A DNA stretch of 64,000 nucleotides from Lacrimispora celerecrescens (GCF_000732605.1 NZ_JPME01000012.1:124001-188000), one strand, 5' to 3'. Shown: positions 10,608-19,965, numbered from the stretch's first letter. Notes: generated from the letters alone by a model not told the origin. Made by a program: numbers and translations.

Positions 10608-10631
10608 ATGGCCCTTCCGGGCCATTTTTTT
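10608..10631 (+). terminator. Intrinsic terminator after the RpiR regulator
   Basis: ATGGCCC / GGGCCAT with a 4-base loop immediately after the stop codon, followed by seven T. Confidence 0.85.
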
Positions 10632-10702
10632 GTGGATTTTTCCGAATCCCCAGGTAAAGAAACAGGATAATATTTCCATAAAAGATGAATCTGAAAATCT
10701 TA

Positions 10703-10727
10703 TAAATATACTTATTTATGTCGATAT
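10703..10727 (+). promoter_or_regulatory. Possible sigma-D-like motility promoter
   Basis: TAAA at 10703 and GTCGATAT at 10720-10727 resemble the flagellar sigma-D pattern, but the 13-base spacing is shorter than usual. The position before a chemoreceptor gene makes it plausible. A sigma-A -10 (TATAAT) overlaps it. Confidence 0.3.
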
Positions 10728-10838
10728 AATTCATAAGAAGCAGGAAAAAGAAGGGAGGGATGTAAGTAAATTCAATAAGATTCATGGGACGGGCAATTTC
10801 ACGATTACCTGAGAAAAAATTTAAAAGGAGATGTTAAG

Positions 10839-12905
10839 ATGAACGAAGGAAAAATACTATGGAAGAACAGGCTTTCAGTAAAGATTCCTATTACAATGGC
10901 AACTATAATCCTAATTGTCATTGTAGCAATGTGCTCCTGTTTAAGTCTGTTAGCAGGTACTACCGTAACTAAAATGACGGAGAAAGAGCTGAATTATATT
11001 GCAGATGGAAATGCGAAGGAAGTGCAGTCGTATTTGGACAGTATGCTTGTATTTTCCCAGGCGTTATCTTTAGAGGTGCAAAGATACCAGGCGCTTAACA
11101 CGGAAGAGGCAAACAAAATGCTGAAAGAATCTTTGCAGGGGGTATTAAATAATAATAAGATATTTTCAGCTTATTATGCGTTTGAACCAAACAAATATAT
11201 GCCGAATACACCCAATGGACTTTCTTATTATGCATTTCGTGACGGCTCCGGCATAGGGTTTGATGTGTTGAATGATTTTGATACATACGGAAATGAAGAC
11301 TACTATTTGCCTGCAAAGAATCAGTTATCCGTTCATGTAACAGAACCGTATGAGTACCAGCTTTCTACAGGTGAAAAAGTATGGTTGATTACATTGAGCA
11401 GCCCGATTGTAAATAAAAATGGTGAATTTTTAGGTGTTGCAAATTGCGACATCGATATGTCCAGTATTGCAGGGATAAATTACGCAAACGGAGGATATAA
11501 GTCTTCCTATAGCTATATTGTCACAAGCAATGGAACCTGTCTGGCACACACCATAGACAAAGGAATCGTTGGCAGTGTGCCGCAATCGGTATCCGATTAT
11601 GAAGCGATTCGAAATGCAATAGCAAATGGAAATTCCATAGCAGATAAAATTAAGAATACTTATTCTCAGGGAAAGACTGCATTAGTTATTCATAAAGCAC
11701 TTCATTTAGATGGGACTGATGTAAACTGGTCAAGTGCTTTTGTAGTGAATCAAAGCGAGGCGATGAGCTCAGTAACAAAGATTACGTTCACATTGGCTGG
11801 CATTGGTATGCTTGGTTTAATCATACTGATATTGGTCAGCGTTATGGCGCTGAAGAAAGGTCTTGCTCCAGTGGATTCCGTCATGGGTCTGGCAGAAAAG
11901 ATGAGAAACGGTGATCTATCCCACATCACCGGGAACTTGGTTTATAAAAATGACGAATTGGGATTGTTAGCTAAAATTTTCACAGAAACTTCGGAAGTGT
12001 TGGGCGGCTATATCAATGAAATTTCAGAAGTACTTGAAAATGTAGCTTCAGGCAATCTGAATCTTTCAATAGAAAGAGACTTTATTGGAGATTTTAATAA
12101 AATAAAGATTGACTTATGCCGCATATTGGATTCCCTAAATGGTACCTTTAACGAAATGAGGGTAGCTGCTGAACAGGTGGCAGCCGGTGCCGGGCAGTTT
12201 TCTGACAGTTCTCAGTCATTGAGCCAGGGGGCAATCGAACAGGCAAGCTCAGTCGAAGAACTTTCAGCAAAAATTATGGAAATCACCAATCAGGTTAAAG
12301 AAAGCGCAATGTATGCGAATAATGCAAATGATAAGGCGGAAGCGGTAGGCGCAGAACTGGAAAATAGCAATAAACAGATGAATGAACTTTTAAAGGCTAT
12401 GAATGATATAACGGTAACGTCAAGCCAAATTGGAATTATTATAAAGACCATCGAAGATATTGCATTCCAGACGAATATACTGGCTTTAAATGCGGCTGTT
12501 GAAGCAGCCAGAGCCGGAGAAGCAGGTAAAGGATTTGCAGTTGTTGCAGATGAAGTGAGAAATCTTGCATCAAAGAGTGCGGAAGCTGCTAAGAATACGA
12601 CCGGATTAATTGAAAGTTCCCTTCGTTCTGTGCAGGAAGGTGCTAAATTTGCCGAGATTACAGCGACTTCACTAGGGATGGTTGTGGCTGGCGCCAAAGA
12701 AATTATTTCGGATATCGGTGAAATTTCAGAGAAATCTAAAGTGCAGTCTTCTTCTTTAGAAGAAGTTACCGCAGGCATTGACCAGATTTCAAATGTGGTT
12801 CAGAACAATGCGGCTATCGCTGAGGAAAGCGCGGCGACCAGTGAGGAATTGTCCGCACAGGCCCAGATGCTGAAAGAACAGATTGCAAGATTTAGAATTA
12901 GATAA
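10839..12905 (+). CDS. Methyl-accepting chemotaxis protein (dCache type)
   Basis: A 688-residue transmembrane chemoreceptor. Span 1 is at about residues 14-38 and is followed by a roughly 270-residue extracellular double-Cache-like sensor domain (motifs [34 protein letters not shown]). Span 2 is near 315-338, then a HAMP linker and a long cytoplasmic coiled-coil. The signalling tip [21 protein letters not shown] is highly conserved. It relays ligand binding to CheA/CheW. The C-terminus (ARFRIR) has no CheR-docking pentapeptide. The sensor fold suggests small amino acids or carboxylates, but the ligand cannot be read. AAAAGGAG precedes the start; the gene is monocistronic. Confidence 0.95.
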   Translation: MNEGKILWKNRLSVKIPITMATIILIVIVAMCSCLSLLAGTTVTKMTEKELNYIADGNAKEVQSYLDSMLVFSQALSLEVQRYQALNTEEANKMLKESLQGVLNNNKIFSAYYAFEPNKYMPNTPNGLSYYAFRDGSGIGFDVLNDFDTYGNEDYYLPAKNQLSVHVTEPYEYQLSTGEKVWLITLSSPIVNKNGEFLGVANCDIDMSSIAGINYANGGYKSSYSYIVTSNGTCLAHTIDKGIVGSVPQSVSDYEAIRNAIANGNSIADKIKNTYSQGKTALVIHKALHLDGTDVNWSSAFVVNQSEAMSSVTKITFTLAGIGMLGLIILILVSVMALKKGLAPVDSVMGLAEKMRNGDLSHITGNLVYKNDELGLLAKIFTETSEVLGGYINEISEVLENVASGNLNLSIERDFIGDFNKIKIDLCRILDSLNGTFNEMRVAAEQVAAGAGQFSDSSQSLSQGAIEQASSVEELSAKIMEITNQVKESAMYANNANDKAEAVGAELENSNKQMNELLKAMNDITVTSSQIGIIIKTIEDIAFQTNILALNAAVEAARAGEAGKGFAVVADEVRNLASKSAEAAKNTTGLIESSLRSVQEGAKFAEITATSLGMVVAGAKEIISDIGEISEKSKVQSSSLEEVTAGIDQISNVVQNNAAIAEESAATSEELSAQAQMLKEQIARFRIR

Positions 12906-12921
12906 ATAGTAAATGGAACCG

Positions 12922-12964
12922 CAGGTTTGCACATGGTTATTATGACTGTGCAAACCTGTTTTTT
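12922..12964 (+). terminator. Intrinsic terminator after the chemoreceptor
   Basis: Perfect 12-base arms CAGGTTTGCACA (12922-12933) and TGTGCAAACCTG (12947-12958) followed by six T. Confidence 0.92.
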
Positions 12965-12993
12965 ATGTAAAAATTTAATTAGGAGTGATTTCT

Positions 12994-13065
12994 ATCATAA
13001 ACAATACTGAAATTGCAGATATTATGAACGCATCCTATGGAATCCTATCAAGTCAATTGGCATAA
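12994..13065 (+). other. Short peptide-like frame without a start, possible gene remnant
   Basis: After an AGGAGT ribosome-site-like sequence a 23-codon frame reads IINNTEIADIMNASYGILSS and ends in TAA at 13063-13065. It has protein-like composition but no ATG, GTG or TTG near the ribosome site. It may be the 5' remnant of a deleted gene. The rest of the gap before fruK (to 13231) holds only the fruK promoter. Confidence 0.25.
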
Positions 13066-13153
13066 AAAGACGGTTCTTTTCTTCTTTCTTTTATAAAAAA
13101 ATTGTGCAAGATTCTGAAAAAATACAAGAAAAAATATTTCTTGAAGAAACATA

Positions 13154-13182
13154 TTGACGAAATAAATCAATCGTAGTATATT
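13154..13182 (+). promoter_or_regulatory. Promoter of the fruK-fruA operon
   Basis: TTGACG (13154-13159), 17 bases, TATATT (13177-13182), about 50 bases before the fruK start. Confidence 0.75.
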
Positions 13183-13231
13183 GTAAAAGAGGGAAGAAAT
13201 AAAATTTTATATATAAAAGGAGAGGTGACAT

Positions 13232-14149
13232 ATGATTTACACCGTAACATTTAATCCGGCATTGGATTATGTCGTAAGGGTAGATCACTTCGCACTGGGA
13301 GAAGTCAATAGAACGGAGCAGGAACGCATCTATTATGGGGGAAAAGGACTGAATGTATCTGCTGTTTTATCGACTCTGGGGTATGGAAATACCGCACTGG
13401 GCTTTGTGGCAGGGTTTACCGGAGATGAAATTGAACGGGGAGTCAAAGGACTGGGATTTCGGTCTGATTTCATCCGCGTAGAAAAGGGATTGTCAAGGAT
13501 CAATGTGAAACTTAAATCCCAGGAAGAAACAGAGATCAACGGCATGGGTCCTGAGATCACCGGGGAAGACGTAACGCAGCTTTTTGAAAAGCTGGACCGT
13601 CTTACAGCAGGGGATGTGCTGGTTCTATCCGGAAGTATTCCCAAATCCATCAACGATGACATCTATGAGCGGATCATGGAGTCTTTAGACGGAAGGGGAG
13701 TCCGTATCGTGGTGGATGCGACGAAGGATTTGCTTATTAATGTACTTCCTTATCATCCGTTCCTTATTAAACCCAATAATCATGAGCTGGGCGAGATGTT
13801 TGGCGTAACCCTTCATGGCCCGGAGGAGATCATTGATTATGGAAAGCGCCTTCAGAAAAAAGGAGCCAGAAATGTACTGATTTCCATGGCAGGAGACGGA
13901 GCGATCCTGATTACGGAAGAAGAGGAAGTATTCCGGATGGGAGTGCCTAAGGGAACGGTGAAGAATTCCGTAGGAGCAGGAGATTCCATGGTGGCCGGAT
14001 TTATTGCAGGTTACTTAGAAAACGGCAGCTTTGAGCATGCCCTGCGTTTAGGAAGCGCAGCGGGAAGCGCCAGTGCCTTTTCCGAGGGACTTGCCGGTAA
14101 GGAAGATATTATGAGACTGTATGAAAAATTATCAAAGGAGGGGTTTTGA
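13232..14149 (+). CDS. fruK: 1-phosphofructokinase
   Basis: PfkB-family kinase that phosphorylates fructose 1-phosphate to fructose 1,6-bisphosphate, feeding PTS-imported fructose into glycolysis. The 305 residues carry GGKGLNVSAVL near residue 37 (first PfkB signature), the anion-hole and catalytic-base segment GAGDSMVAGF near residue 248, and LIKPNNHEL. GGAGAGGTGAC precedes the ATG. Its stop overlaps the fruA start (TGATG), so the two are translationally coupled. The operon lacks the DeoR-type FruR gene often found first in such clusters. Confidence 0.95.
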   Translation: MIYTVTFNPALDYVVRVDHFALGEVNRTEQERIYYGGKGLNVSAVLSTLGYGNTALGFVAGFTGDEIERGVKGLGFRSDFIRVEKGLSRINVKLKSQEETEINGMGPEITGEDVTQLFEKLDRLTAGDVLVLSGSIPKSINDDIYERIMESLDGRGVRIVVDATKDLLINVLPYHPFLIKPNNHELGEMFGVTLHGPEEIIDYGKRLQKKGARNVLISMAGDGAILITEEEEVFRMGVPKGTVKNSVGAGDSMVAGFIAGYLENGSFEHALRLGSAAGSASAFSEGLAGKEDIMRLYEKLSKEGF

Positions 14150-16068
14150 TGAGAATTTCAGATTTACTGAAAAAGGAAAGCATTGAACTGGGAGTAAAAG
14201 TTACCGGTAAGGAAGAGGCCATCGACAAGCTGGTCGGCTTAATGGAAGCTGGCGGAAGGCTTAAGGATAAGGCCGGATACAAGGAAGGAATTTTAAAAAG
14301 AGAAGCTCTGGGAAGTACGGCGGTAGGTGACGGAATTGCCATTCCCCATGCAAAGGTAGACGCAGTAAAGGAGCCGGGCCTTTCTGCAATGGTAGTGCCG
14401 GAGGGTGTGGATTATGAGGCCTTTGACGGTTCTCTTTCTCATTTGTTTTTCATGATCGCAGCGCCTGAGGGAGAAGCGGATGTTCACTTAGAGGCTTTAT
14501 CCAGACTTTCCACTCTTCTCATGGATCCGGATTTTAAGAGTGATTTAACAAATGCCAGATCAAAGGAAGAATTTTTACAGCTCATTGATGATAAGGAATC
14601 AGAACGGTATCAGAAGAAAGAAGTAAAAGCCGAACAAACGAAAAAGGATTCCAGGGGTTATCAGGTTTTGGCAGTAACAGCATGTCCCACAGGAATTGCC
14701 CATACTTTTATGGCTGCAGAGAATTTAGAGCAGCAGGGGAAGAAGCTGGGGATTGCGCTTAAGGCGGAAACAAACGGTGCGGAAGGAGTTGGCAATGCTC
14801 TGACCAAAGAGGAGATTGCCGAAGCAGACGGTATCATCATAGCGGCGGATAAAAAAGTGGATATGGGCCGCTTTGACGGAAAGCGGGTGGTCATGGCCAC
14901 TGTAACGGAAGGCATCCAAAAGGGAGAAGAACTGATCAAACGAGCGGTCAGTATGGAAACTCCTGTTTACCATCATTCCGGTTCCGCCTCCTCATCAGAA
15001 AGCGGAGATCAGGAGAATGTCGGCCGCTCCATCTATAAACATTTGATGAACGGTGTATCCCACATGCTTCCGTTCGTGATCGGCGGAGGAATTTTGATCG
15101 CTCTGGCCTTCCTGTTTGATGATTATTCCATTGATCCATCTAATTTTGGTAAGAACACTCCTCTGGCTGCTTATTTAAAAACCATTGGGGAACAGGCCTT
15201 TGGTATGATGCTTCCGGTTTTGGCAGGATATATTGCCATGAGTATCGCAGACCGTCCCGGTCTGGCAGTTGGATTTGTCGGCGGGCTTATTGCTAAAATG
15301 GGCGCTACGTTTGCAAACCCGGCAGGGGGAAGCGTAAACTCAGGCTTTCTAGGTGCTTTGTTAGCCGGATTTATCGGCGGATACATCGTGATCATGCTGA
15401 AAAAGGCATTTAGTAAGCTTCCAAAGTCCCTGGAAGGAATCAAACCTGTTCTTTTGTATCCTTTAATCGGAATTTTCCTTGTAGCCGTGGTAACTACCTT
15501 TATTAATCCTTTTGTAGGCGCGATTAACGATGGACTTACGAGCCTGTTAAATGGAATGGGCGGTACCAGCAAGATCATTCTGGGAGTTGTCGTAGGAGGC
15601 ATGATGTCCGTAGATATGGGCGGTCCTGTGAATAAGGCTGCTTATGTGTTTGGTACGGCTCAGCTGGCGGAAGGCAATTTTGATATTATGGCGGCTGTTA
15701 TGGCCGGCGGTATGGTTCCGCCAATCGCCGTTGCTCTCTGCACCACATTTTTCAAAAAGAAATTTACAGAGAAAGAGCGTCAGTCCGGCGTGGTCAACTA
15801 TATTATGGGATTATCCTTTATTTCTGAGGGTGCCATCCCCTTTGCAGCTGCTGACCCCATCCGTGTGATTCCTTCCTGTATTGTCGGTTCAGCCGTAGCG
15901 GGAGGCCTTTCTATGGCTCTTGGCTGTACTCTAAGGGCGCCTCATGGTGGAATCTTCGTCCTTCCTACCATTGGAAATCCCTTCGGATACCTGTTAGCCA
16001 TTGTAATTGGTTCTGCCGTAGGCTGTCTCGTAATGGCGGCATTAAAGAAGAATCTGGAAACAGAATAA
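14149..16068 (+). CDS. fruA: Fructose-specific PTS enzyme IIABC
   Basis: A 639-residue membrane permease that imports fructose while phosphorylating it to fructose 1-phosphate. Domain order is IIA (about residues 1-145, phospho-histidine at H67 in IPHAK), a short linker, IIB (about 168-265, phospho-cysteine C179 in TACPTGIAHT) and IIC (about 300-639, with GGPVNKAAY and APHGGIF). There is no fused HPr domain, so it depends on general HPr and enzyme I. The ATG at 14149 overlaps the fruK stop; GGAGGGG lies just upstream. Confidence 0.95.
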   Translation: MRISDLLKKESIELGVKVTGKEEAIDKLVGLMEAGGRLKDKAGYKEGILKREALGSTAVGDGIAIPHAKVDAVKEPGLSAMVVPEGVDYEAFDGSLSHLFFMIAAPEGEADVHLEALSRLSTLLMDPDFKSDLTNARSKEEFLQLIDDKESERYQKKEVKAEQTKKDSRGYQVLAVTACPTGIAHTFMAAENLEQQGKKLGIALKAETNGAEGVGNALTKEEIAEADGIIIAADKKVDMGRFDGKRVVMATVTEGIQKGEELIKRAVSMETPVYHHSGSASSSESGDQENVGRSIYKHLMNGVSHMLPFVIGGGILIALAFLFDDYSIDPSNFGKNTPLAAYLKTIGEQAFGMMLPVLAGYIAMSIADRPGLAVGFVGGLIAKMGATFANPAGGSVNSGFLGALLAGFIGGYIVIMLKKAFSKLPKSLEGIKPVLLYPLIGIFLVAVVTTFINPFVGAINDGLTSLLNGMGGTSKIILGVVVGGMMSVDMGGPVNKAAYVFGTAQLAEGNFDIMAAVMAGGMVPPIAVALCTTFFKKKFTEKERQSGVVNYIMGLSFISEGAIPFAAADPIRVIPSCIVGSAVAGGLSMALGCTLRAPHGGIFVLPTIGNPFGYLLAIVIGSAVGCLVMAALKKNLETE

Positions 16069-16143
16069 GTTATTAAAAGCGCCCCTGCATAAAGGCGAAT
16101 GTTCATAAAGATACTTTGTGAACCACCTAAAAATGTGGGGGAT

Positions 16144-16175
16144 AAGGCGGACAGTTCTGGCTGTCCGCCTTTTGC
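16144..16175 (+). terminator. Probable terminator of fruKA
   Basis: 11-base arms AAGGCGGACAG (16144-16154) and CTGTCCGCCTT (16161-16171). The T tract is short and interrupted. A second small hairpin (16102-16122) lies between it and fruA. Confidence 0.6.
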
Positions 16176-16179
16176 TGTT

Positions 16180-16545
16180 CTATAAATTGTGGCTGGTAGT
16201 TCATCATCAAACATCATTCCATTATCCATTCCGTAGAATTCTTCCATGGAGGGAATATCGAATTCCTCTTTGACATCGTTCAGCATTCCAATGTCACGGT
16301 AGTGAATCCAAATATCCTGCACAGCGGTACGGGAGTATTTCTCAGCCTTTTCACCTACCACAACTTTGGCAATGAATATGCGCAGCAGCTCCGGTGTCAG
16401 CCCGGTAAGGTAGGTATACTTCTTCGCCTTTTCAATAAACCTGTCCACGTTTGTAATTGGAAGCAGCGGCAAAAGAGTAAAAGTCTCCTTTGGACTGCCC
16501 GAAAACCTCATTTTTAGACAGTCTCCCCTTTTTAAAAGCTGTCAT
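16180..16545 (-). pseudogene. Relic of a large serine recombinase (DUF4368-like C-terminus)
   Basis: Minus-strand codons from about 16457 down to 16270 read NVDRFIEKAKKYTYLTGLTP, followed by ELLRIFIAKVVVGEKAEKYS and a VQDIWIHYRDIG ending. This matches my memory of the DUF4368 tail of TndX/Tn4451-type serine recombinases. The catalytic N-terminus and recombinase domain are missing. The same stretch is open in a second frame that starts MTAFKKGRLSKNE, so the upstream part looks frameshifted. It is probably what is left of an integrated mobile element. The family assignment is from motif similarity only. Confidence 0.6.
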
Positions 16546-16647
16546 GTTGTCACATCCTTTTTTTGAAAGCTTTTGATGTAGAATCCTTTCTAGTGTGATA
16601 TGATAAAACAGACAGAAAAAACATGATAAGAAAGGAAGAGGGATAAG

Positions 16648-16953
16648 GTGGAGCAATTAATTAACATTGGGTTTGGAAATTTTGTCAATCGCCATCAGAT
16701 TATTGCCGTCATAAACCCTGATTCTGCGCCTGCGAAACGCATGATACAAAGCGGAAAAGATAAGGGAATTGCCATTGATGCCACACAGGGAAGGCGTACT
16801 AGAGCCGTAATTGTAATGGAAAATGGTCATATTGTGTTATCTGCCGTCCTGCCGGAAACCATTGCGGGGCGGTGTGTACAGAAAAGCCTTTTTGCCGAAG
16901 GAGGTGCGAAAGATGGAAAAAGACAATATGGGACCGAAATACAAGCAGATTAA
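16648..16953 (+). CDS. remA: RemA-family regulator (DUF370)
   Basis: A 101-residue protein of the RemA/DUF370 family. In Bacillus subtilis RemA is a DNA-binding activator of biofilm-matrix and osmoprotection genes. Diagnostic text: INIGFGNFVNRHQIIAVINPDSAP, then KRMIQ, IDATQGRRTRAVIVMENGH and LSAVLPETIAGR. The start is GTG 16648 with GGAAGAGGG upstream. The family is usually about 75-95 residues; the extra tail here overlaps the next gene by 41 bases. remA normally sits upstream of gmk; here it precedes a GntR regulator of a sugar operon, which is unusual. Confidence 0.85.
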   Translation: MEQLINIGFGNFVNRHQIIAVINPDSAPAKRMIQSGKDKGIAIDATQGRRTRAVIVMENGHIVLSAVLPETIAGRCVQKSLFAEGGAKDGKRQYGTEIQAD

Positions 16954-17650
16954 GGAAGATATTGTAGAAAGCATTTTAGGCGGCGTTTATGAGCCGGGAG
17001 ATATGATTCCTAAACAAAGCGATTATGCAGCGCAATATAATGTCAGCCGTCTTACGGTGAGGAAAGCGATTGATGATCTGGTGATCAAAGGAATTTTACG
17101 GACAGAAAAAGGAAAAGGAACATTTGTTCAGGAGATTGCTACGAAAGCGTACAGCTATCGAAGGCTGGACGGATTCAGTTCCAATGTCGTTTCAAAGACG
17201 GCAAAGGTCCATTCGAAAGTTGTTGCCATCGAGGAAACTGCGGCGGATAAATCTCTTGCTTTTTACTTACAGATTGCAGAAAATGACAAGGTAATCATGA
17301 TTGGGAGATTACGCTATGTGAATGAAGTTTGTGTAGCATTCCAAAAGTCTTATCTTTCCAAGGCCCGGGTGGCGGACATTGACTTTGAAAAGGAAAATTT
17401 AAATGAATATTCTTTATATAATGTACTGCAGCAAAAAGCAGGTTTAATAATGAGTTATGTGGATGAGCGGTTTCGGGCGATCCGTGCGGATAAGGAGCTT
17501 TCTTCCTATTTCCAGGTAGAAGAGGGAGAACCCATCCTGTATGTGAAGAGAGTTGCTTATGATTCACAGAATGTACCGATTGAATATTGTAAAGACTATG
17601 AAAGCTCAGATGTGAACGGCATTTGGGTGCGTTCGATCAGCATTGAGTAG
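16913..17650 (+). CDS. GntR/HutC-family transcriptional regulator with UTRA domain
   Basis: A 245-residue regulator. The winged helix at about residues 5-75 has the pattern PKYKQIKEDIVESILGGVYEPG followed by LTVRKAIDDLVIKG. The C-terminal UTRA effector-binding domain carries LRYVNEV, the YVDERF segment and PILYVKRVAYD. Family members such as FrlR, NagR and TreR are repressors relieved by a sugar phosphate. The start at 16913 has AAGGAGGTG nine bases upstream and lies inside remA. The divergence-free sugar operon 400 bases downstream is the likely target, with a TGACC-AAGG-GGTCA palindrome behind its promoter. Confidence 0.9.
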   Translation: MEKDNMGPKYKQIKEDIVESILGGVYEPGDMIPKQSDYAAQYNVSRLTVRKAIDDLVIKGILRTEKGKGTFVQEIATKAYSYRRLDGFSSNVVSKTAKVHSKVVAIEETAADKSLAFYLQIAENDKVIMIGRLRYVNEVCVAFQKSYLSKARVADIDFEKENLNEYSLYNVLQQKAGLIMSYVDERFRAIRADKELSSYFQVEEGEPILYVKRVAYDSQNVPIEYCKDYESSDVNGIWVRSISIE

Positions 17651-17661
17651 CGGGAAGTGAA

Positions 17662-17713
17662 AAAGGAAAGCGGAGAGAGAGGAATGTCATTCTTGATCTG
17701 GCTTTCCTTTTTT
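17662..17713 (+). terminator. Intrinsic terminator after the GntR regulator
   Basis: AAAGGAAAGC (17662-17671) pairs perfectly with GCTTTCCTTT (17701-17710) and a T run follows. The loop is long (29 bases). Confidence 0.7.
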
Positions 17714-17872
17714 GTATGCGAATCTATTCATAAAGTCATAGGCAAAATGGGAGCTGATCATCATATGGCACCTACAAAAAATAGAATGGCATGATTTAGT
17801 GAGAAATAAAGAGAAAATAGTTGATATAACAGAAAAAAGTATGGCATTTTCCCACAATAAGCCTTGTGTAAT

Positions 17873-17901
17873 TTGCCTTCCGAATCATGTTGCGATATAA
17901 T
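17873..17901 (+). promoter_or_regulatory. Promoter of the ADP-ribosylglycohydrolase / sugar operon
   Basis: TTGCCT, 17 bases, TATAAT at 17896-17901. The leader to the first gene is about 155 bases. The rest of the 17714-18063 gap holds no gene; the minus-strand frames across it are shadows. Confidence 0.65.
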
Positions 17902-17927
17902 CCAATTAGTCAAGTGGATATTCATCA

Positions 17928-17941
17928 TGACCAAGGGGTCA
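17928..17941. promoter_or_regulatory. Candidate GntR-type operator
   Basis: Perfect palindrome TGACC AAGG GGTCA about 27 bases downstream of the -10 element. A repressor bound there would block elongation or clearance. The adjacent GntR/UTRA gene is the obvious candidate to bind it. Confidence 0.4.
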
Positions 17942-18063
17942 CAGTGCATCCTGCGTTAGGGTCTGCTCTCTTTATAGTGCATCAGGCGGCTCATCCGTTT
18001 CGTTGCTTGCTTGATTTTTGTTAAAATAAATAAACATACATCAAATATCGGAGGTGTGGAAGC

Positions 18064-19086
18064 ATGGAATTTAAAAATAAGGTATTGGGAAGTTTGCTTG
18101 GAGCAGCGGTTGGAGATGCAATGGGAGCAGCCACAGAATTGCGGACGAAAGAGATGATTAAAGAGCGGTTTGGCGGGGAAGTGCGGGATATTCTTACGCC
18201 GCCGCAGGATACCTTTGCAAGAGATTCCAAGGCCGGAAGTGTTACCGATGATTTCAGCCTGATTTACTATACGATAAAAACGATCCTTGCGCATAAGGGA
18301 GTGATTGATGAACAGGCAGCAAATGAAGCCCTGCTTCGTTGGTCGGATGACAAGGTTTTCTATGATAAATATGTGGGTCCAACGACCAGGGCAGCGGTAG
18401 AAAAGATTAAGGGAACGGTTACGGACAATCCGTATGCATTCATATGCTGCGATAATGCGAAGGCTTCCAACGGCTCCGCCATGAAGATCTCTCCTGCCGG
18501 ATTGTTTCATCCGGGAGATATAGAAGCAGCCGTGAAAGCAGCCATTACCATATGCCGTCCGACCCATAATAATAATTTGTCCATAGAAGGCGCCTGCGCC
18601 ATTGCCGCAGCAGTAAGTGAAGCCTTAAAGGAAGAAAGCAATCTTTATTCTGTTGTACAGGCAGGACTTTACGGAGCCAGACGGGGGGCGGAATTAAGCA
18701 ATGGAAGCTGTGCCGTATTAGCAGGTCCAAGTGTACAAAAGCGGATGAAGCTGGCGATTGGGATTGCGCTCACTGCCTCCAGCCTTGATGAAGCAACCAC
18801 GGAGATAGCGGACATCGTTGGCTCCGGCTTACATATCTCAGAAGCAGTTCCGGCAGTTTTTGGCATTATGATTGCAGCAAAGGGCAATTTAATGGAGGCG
18901 ATTATAGGGGCAGTCAATATCGGTTCAGACACGGATACCATTGCAACGATGACGGGAGCTGTTTTGGGAGCCTTGTGCGGAAGCAGCCGGGAGATAGAAA
19001 AATACTTAGAACTGATTCAATCGGTAAATGGATTTGACCTTGTTGGTATAGCAGAGGATATTGTGGCCTGTACATCATTGCGATAG
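18064..19086 (+). CDS. ADP-ribosylglycohydrolase-family protein
   Basis: A 340-residue soluble protein of the ADP-ribosylglycohydrolase (ARH/DraG-like) family, which hydrolyses N- or O-glycosidic bonds to ribose using two Mg ions. Visible metal-site blocks are AAVGDAMGAATE at residues 14-25, TDDFS at 61-65 and the C-terminal GSDTDTIATMTGA from residue 287. GGAGG precedes the start. It is the first gene of an importer and sugar-enzyme operon, 18 bases before a permease. The context points to cleavage of an imported N-glycoside rather than protein de-ADP-ribosylation. That is inference; the true substrate is unknown. Confidence 0.85.
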   Translation: MEFKNKVLGSLLGAAVGDAMGAATELRTKEMIKERFGGEVRDILTPPQDTFARDSKAGSVTDDFSLIYYTIKTILAHKGVIDEQAANEALLRWSDDKVFYDKYVGPTTRAAVEKIKGTVTDNPYAFICCDNAKASNGSAMKISPAGLFHPGDIEAAVKAAITICRPTHNNNLSIEGACAIAAAVSEALKEESNLYSVVQAGLYGARRGAELSNGSCAVLAGPSVQKRMKLAIGIALTASSLDEATTEIADIVGSGLHISEAVPAVFGIMIAAKGNLMEAIIGAVNIGSDTDTIATMTGAVLGALCGSSREIEKYLELIQSVNGFDLVGIAEDIVACTSLR

Positions 19087-19104
19087 GAGGTTATCAGCAG
19101 AATT

Positions 19105-19965
19105 ATGAAAAAATCCAGGAAAATAGAACCCTACTTATATATATTGCCGGCCCTGCTCTATTTCACGGTATTCTCATTTTATCCGTTTTTAAAAACCATA
19201 GGACTGACATTTTTCACAGTCAATGCCAACGGGCAGGTAAAAGCCTTTGCCGGATTTGATAATTATATACATGTCCTTACCGATACTGCCTTTTTAAGAT
19301 CTGTCTGGAACACACTGGTATATGTAGTCCTTGCTTCACCTTTAGCAATCTTTATCGCACTGATTCTGGCGGTACTTGCCAATAAAAAGACCAGAACCTC
19401 TGCTGTTTATGAAACCATGTTTTCCCTTACCATGGCAATGTCGATGTCTGTTACGGCGATGATTTTCAAGATTATGTATAACCCTAACATCGGACTTATT
19501 AATAAGCTTCTGCATGTGAAAATCAACTGGCTGAATGATCCGGAGATTGCCATGGTATCGGTCAGCCTGATATCGGTCTGGCTCAATATCGGTTTTAATT
19601 TTCTTTTTTTACTGGCGGCCATCAGGGGAGTTCCGGGCGAACTTTTGGAAAGCGCCAATATTGACGGGGCTAATCTTTATCAGAAGGTGAGAAGCGTAAT
19701 CCTTCCTTTGATTTCTCCAACGGTATTTTTCCTTATTTGCAGCTCTTTGGCAAAAAACATCATTATGGCGGGACTGCCCATTATTCTGACGGAAGGCGGT
19801 CCTAAAGGCTCTACTTCCACGATGATTTACTATATGTATAAGCAGGCATTTGGCAATATGAGCTATAACGATGCTTATGCTGCGGCGGTAATTACGTTTC
19901 TGTTTACATTGATTGCCATGCTGGTAAGCTTTTCCTTTGAGAAGAAAGGGGTACATTATTCATGA
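19105..19965 (+). CDS. Carbohydrate ABC transporter permease 1 (MalF/UgpA type)
   Basis: A 286-residue permease of the CUT1 sugar importer class with six predicted spans. It has the EAA loop near residue 190 (ELLESANIDGANLYQKVRSV, then ILPL), which docks the ATPase. AGGAGG lies 13 bases upstream. Its stop overlaps the next permease by 4 bases. No ATPase gene is in the operon, so a shared MsmX-type ATPase encoded elsewhere is expected, as in B. subtilis frl and other CUT1 systems. Confidence 0.92.
   Translation: MKKSRKIEPYLYILPALLYFTVFSFYPFLKTIGLTFFTVNANGQVKAFAGFDNYIHVLTDTAFLRSVWNTLVYVVLASPLAIFIALILAVLANKKTRTSAVYETMFSLTMAMSMSVTAMIFKIMYNPNIGLINKLLHVKINWLNDPEIAMVSVSLISVWLNIGFNFLFLLAAIRGVPGELLESANIDGANLYQKVRSVILPLISPTVFFLICSSLAKNIIMAGLPIILTEGGPKGSTSTMIYYMYKQAFGNMSYNDAYAAAVITFLFTLIAMLVSFSFEKKGVHYS

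Noticed and set aside
12290-12778. 162-codon minus-strand frame opposite the chemoreceptor signalling domain
   Set aside because: Caused by the Ala/Glu-rich heptad codons of the chemoreceptor; no independent support.
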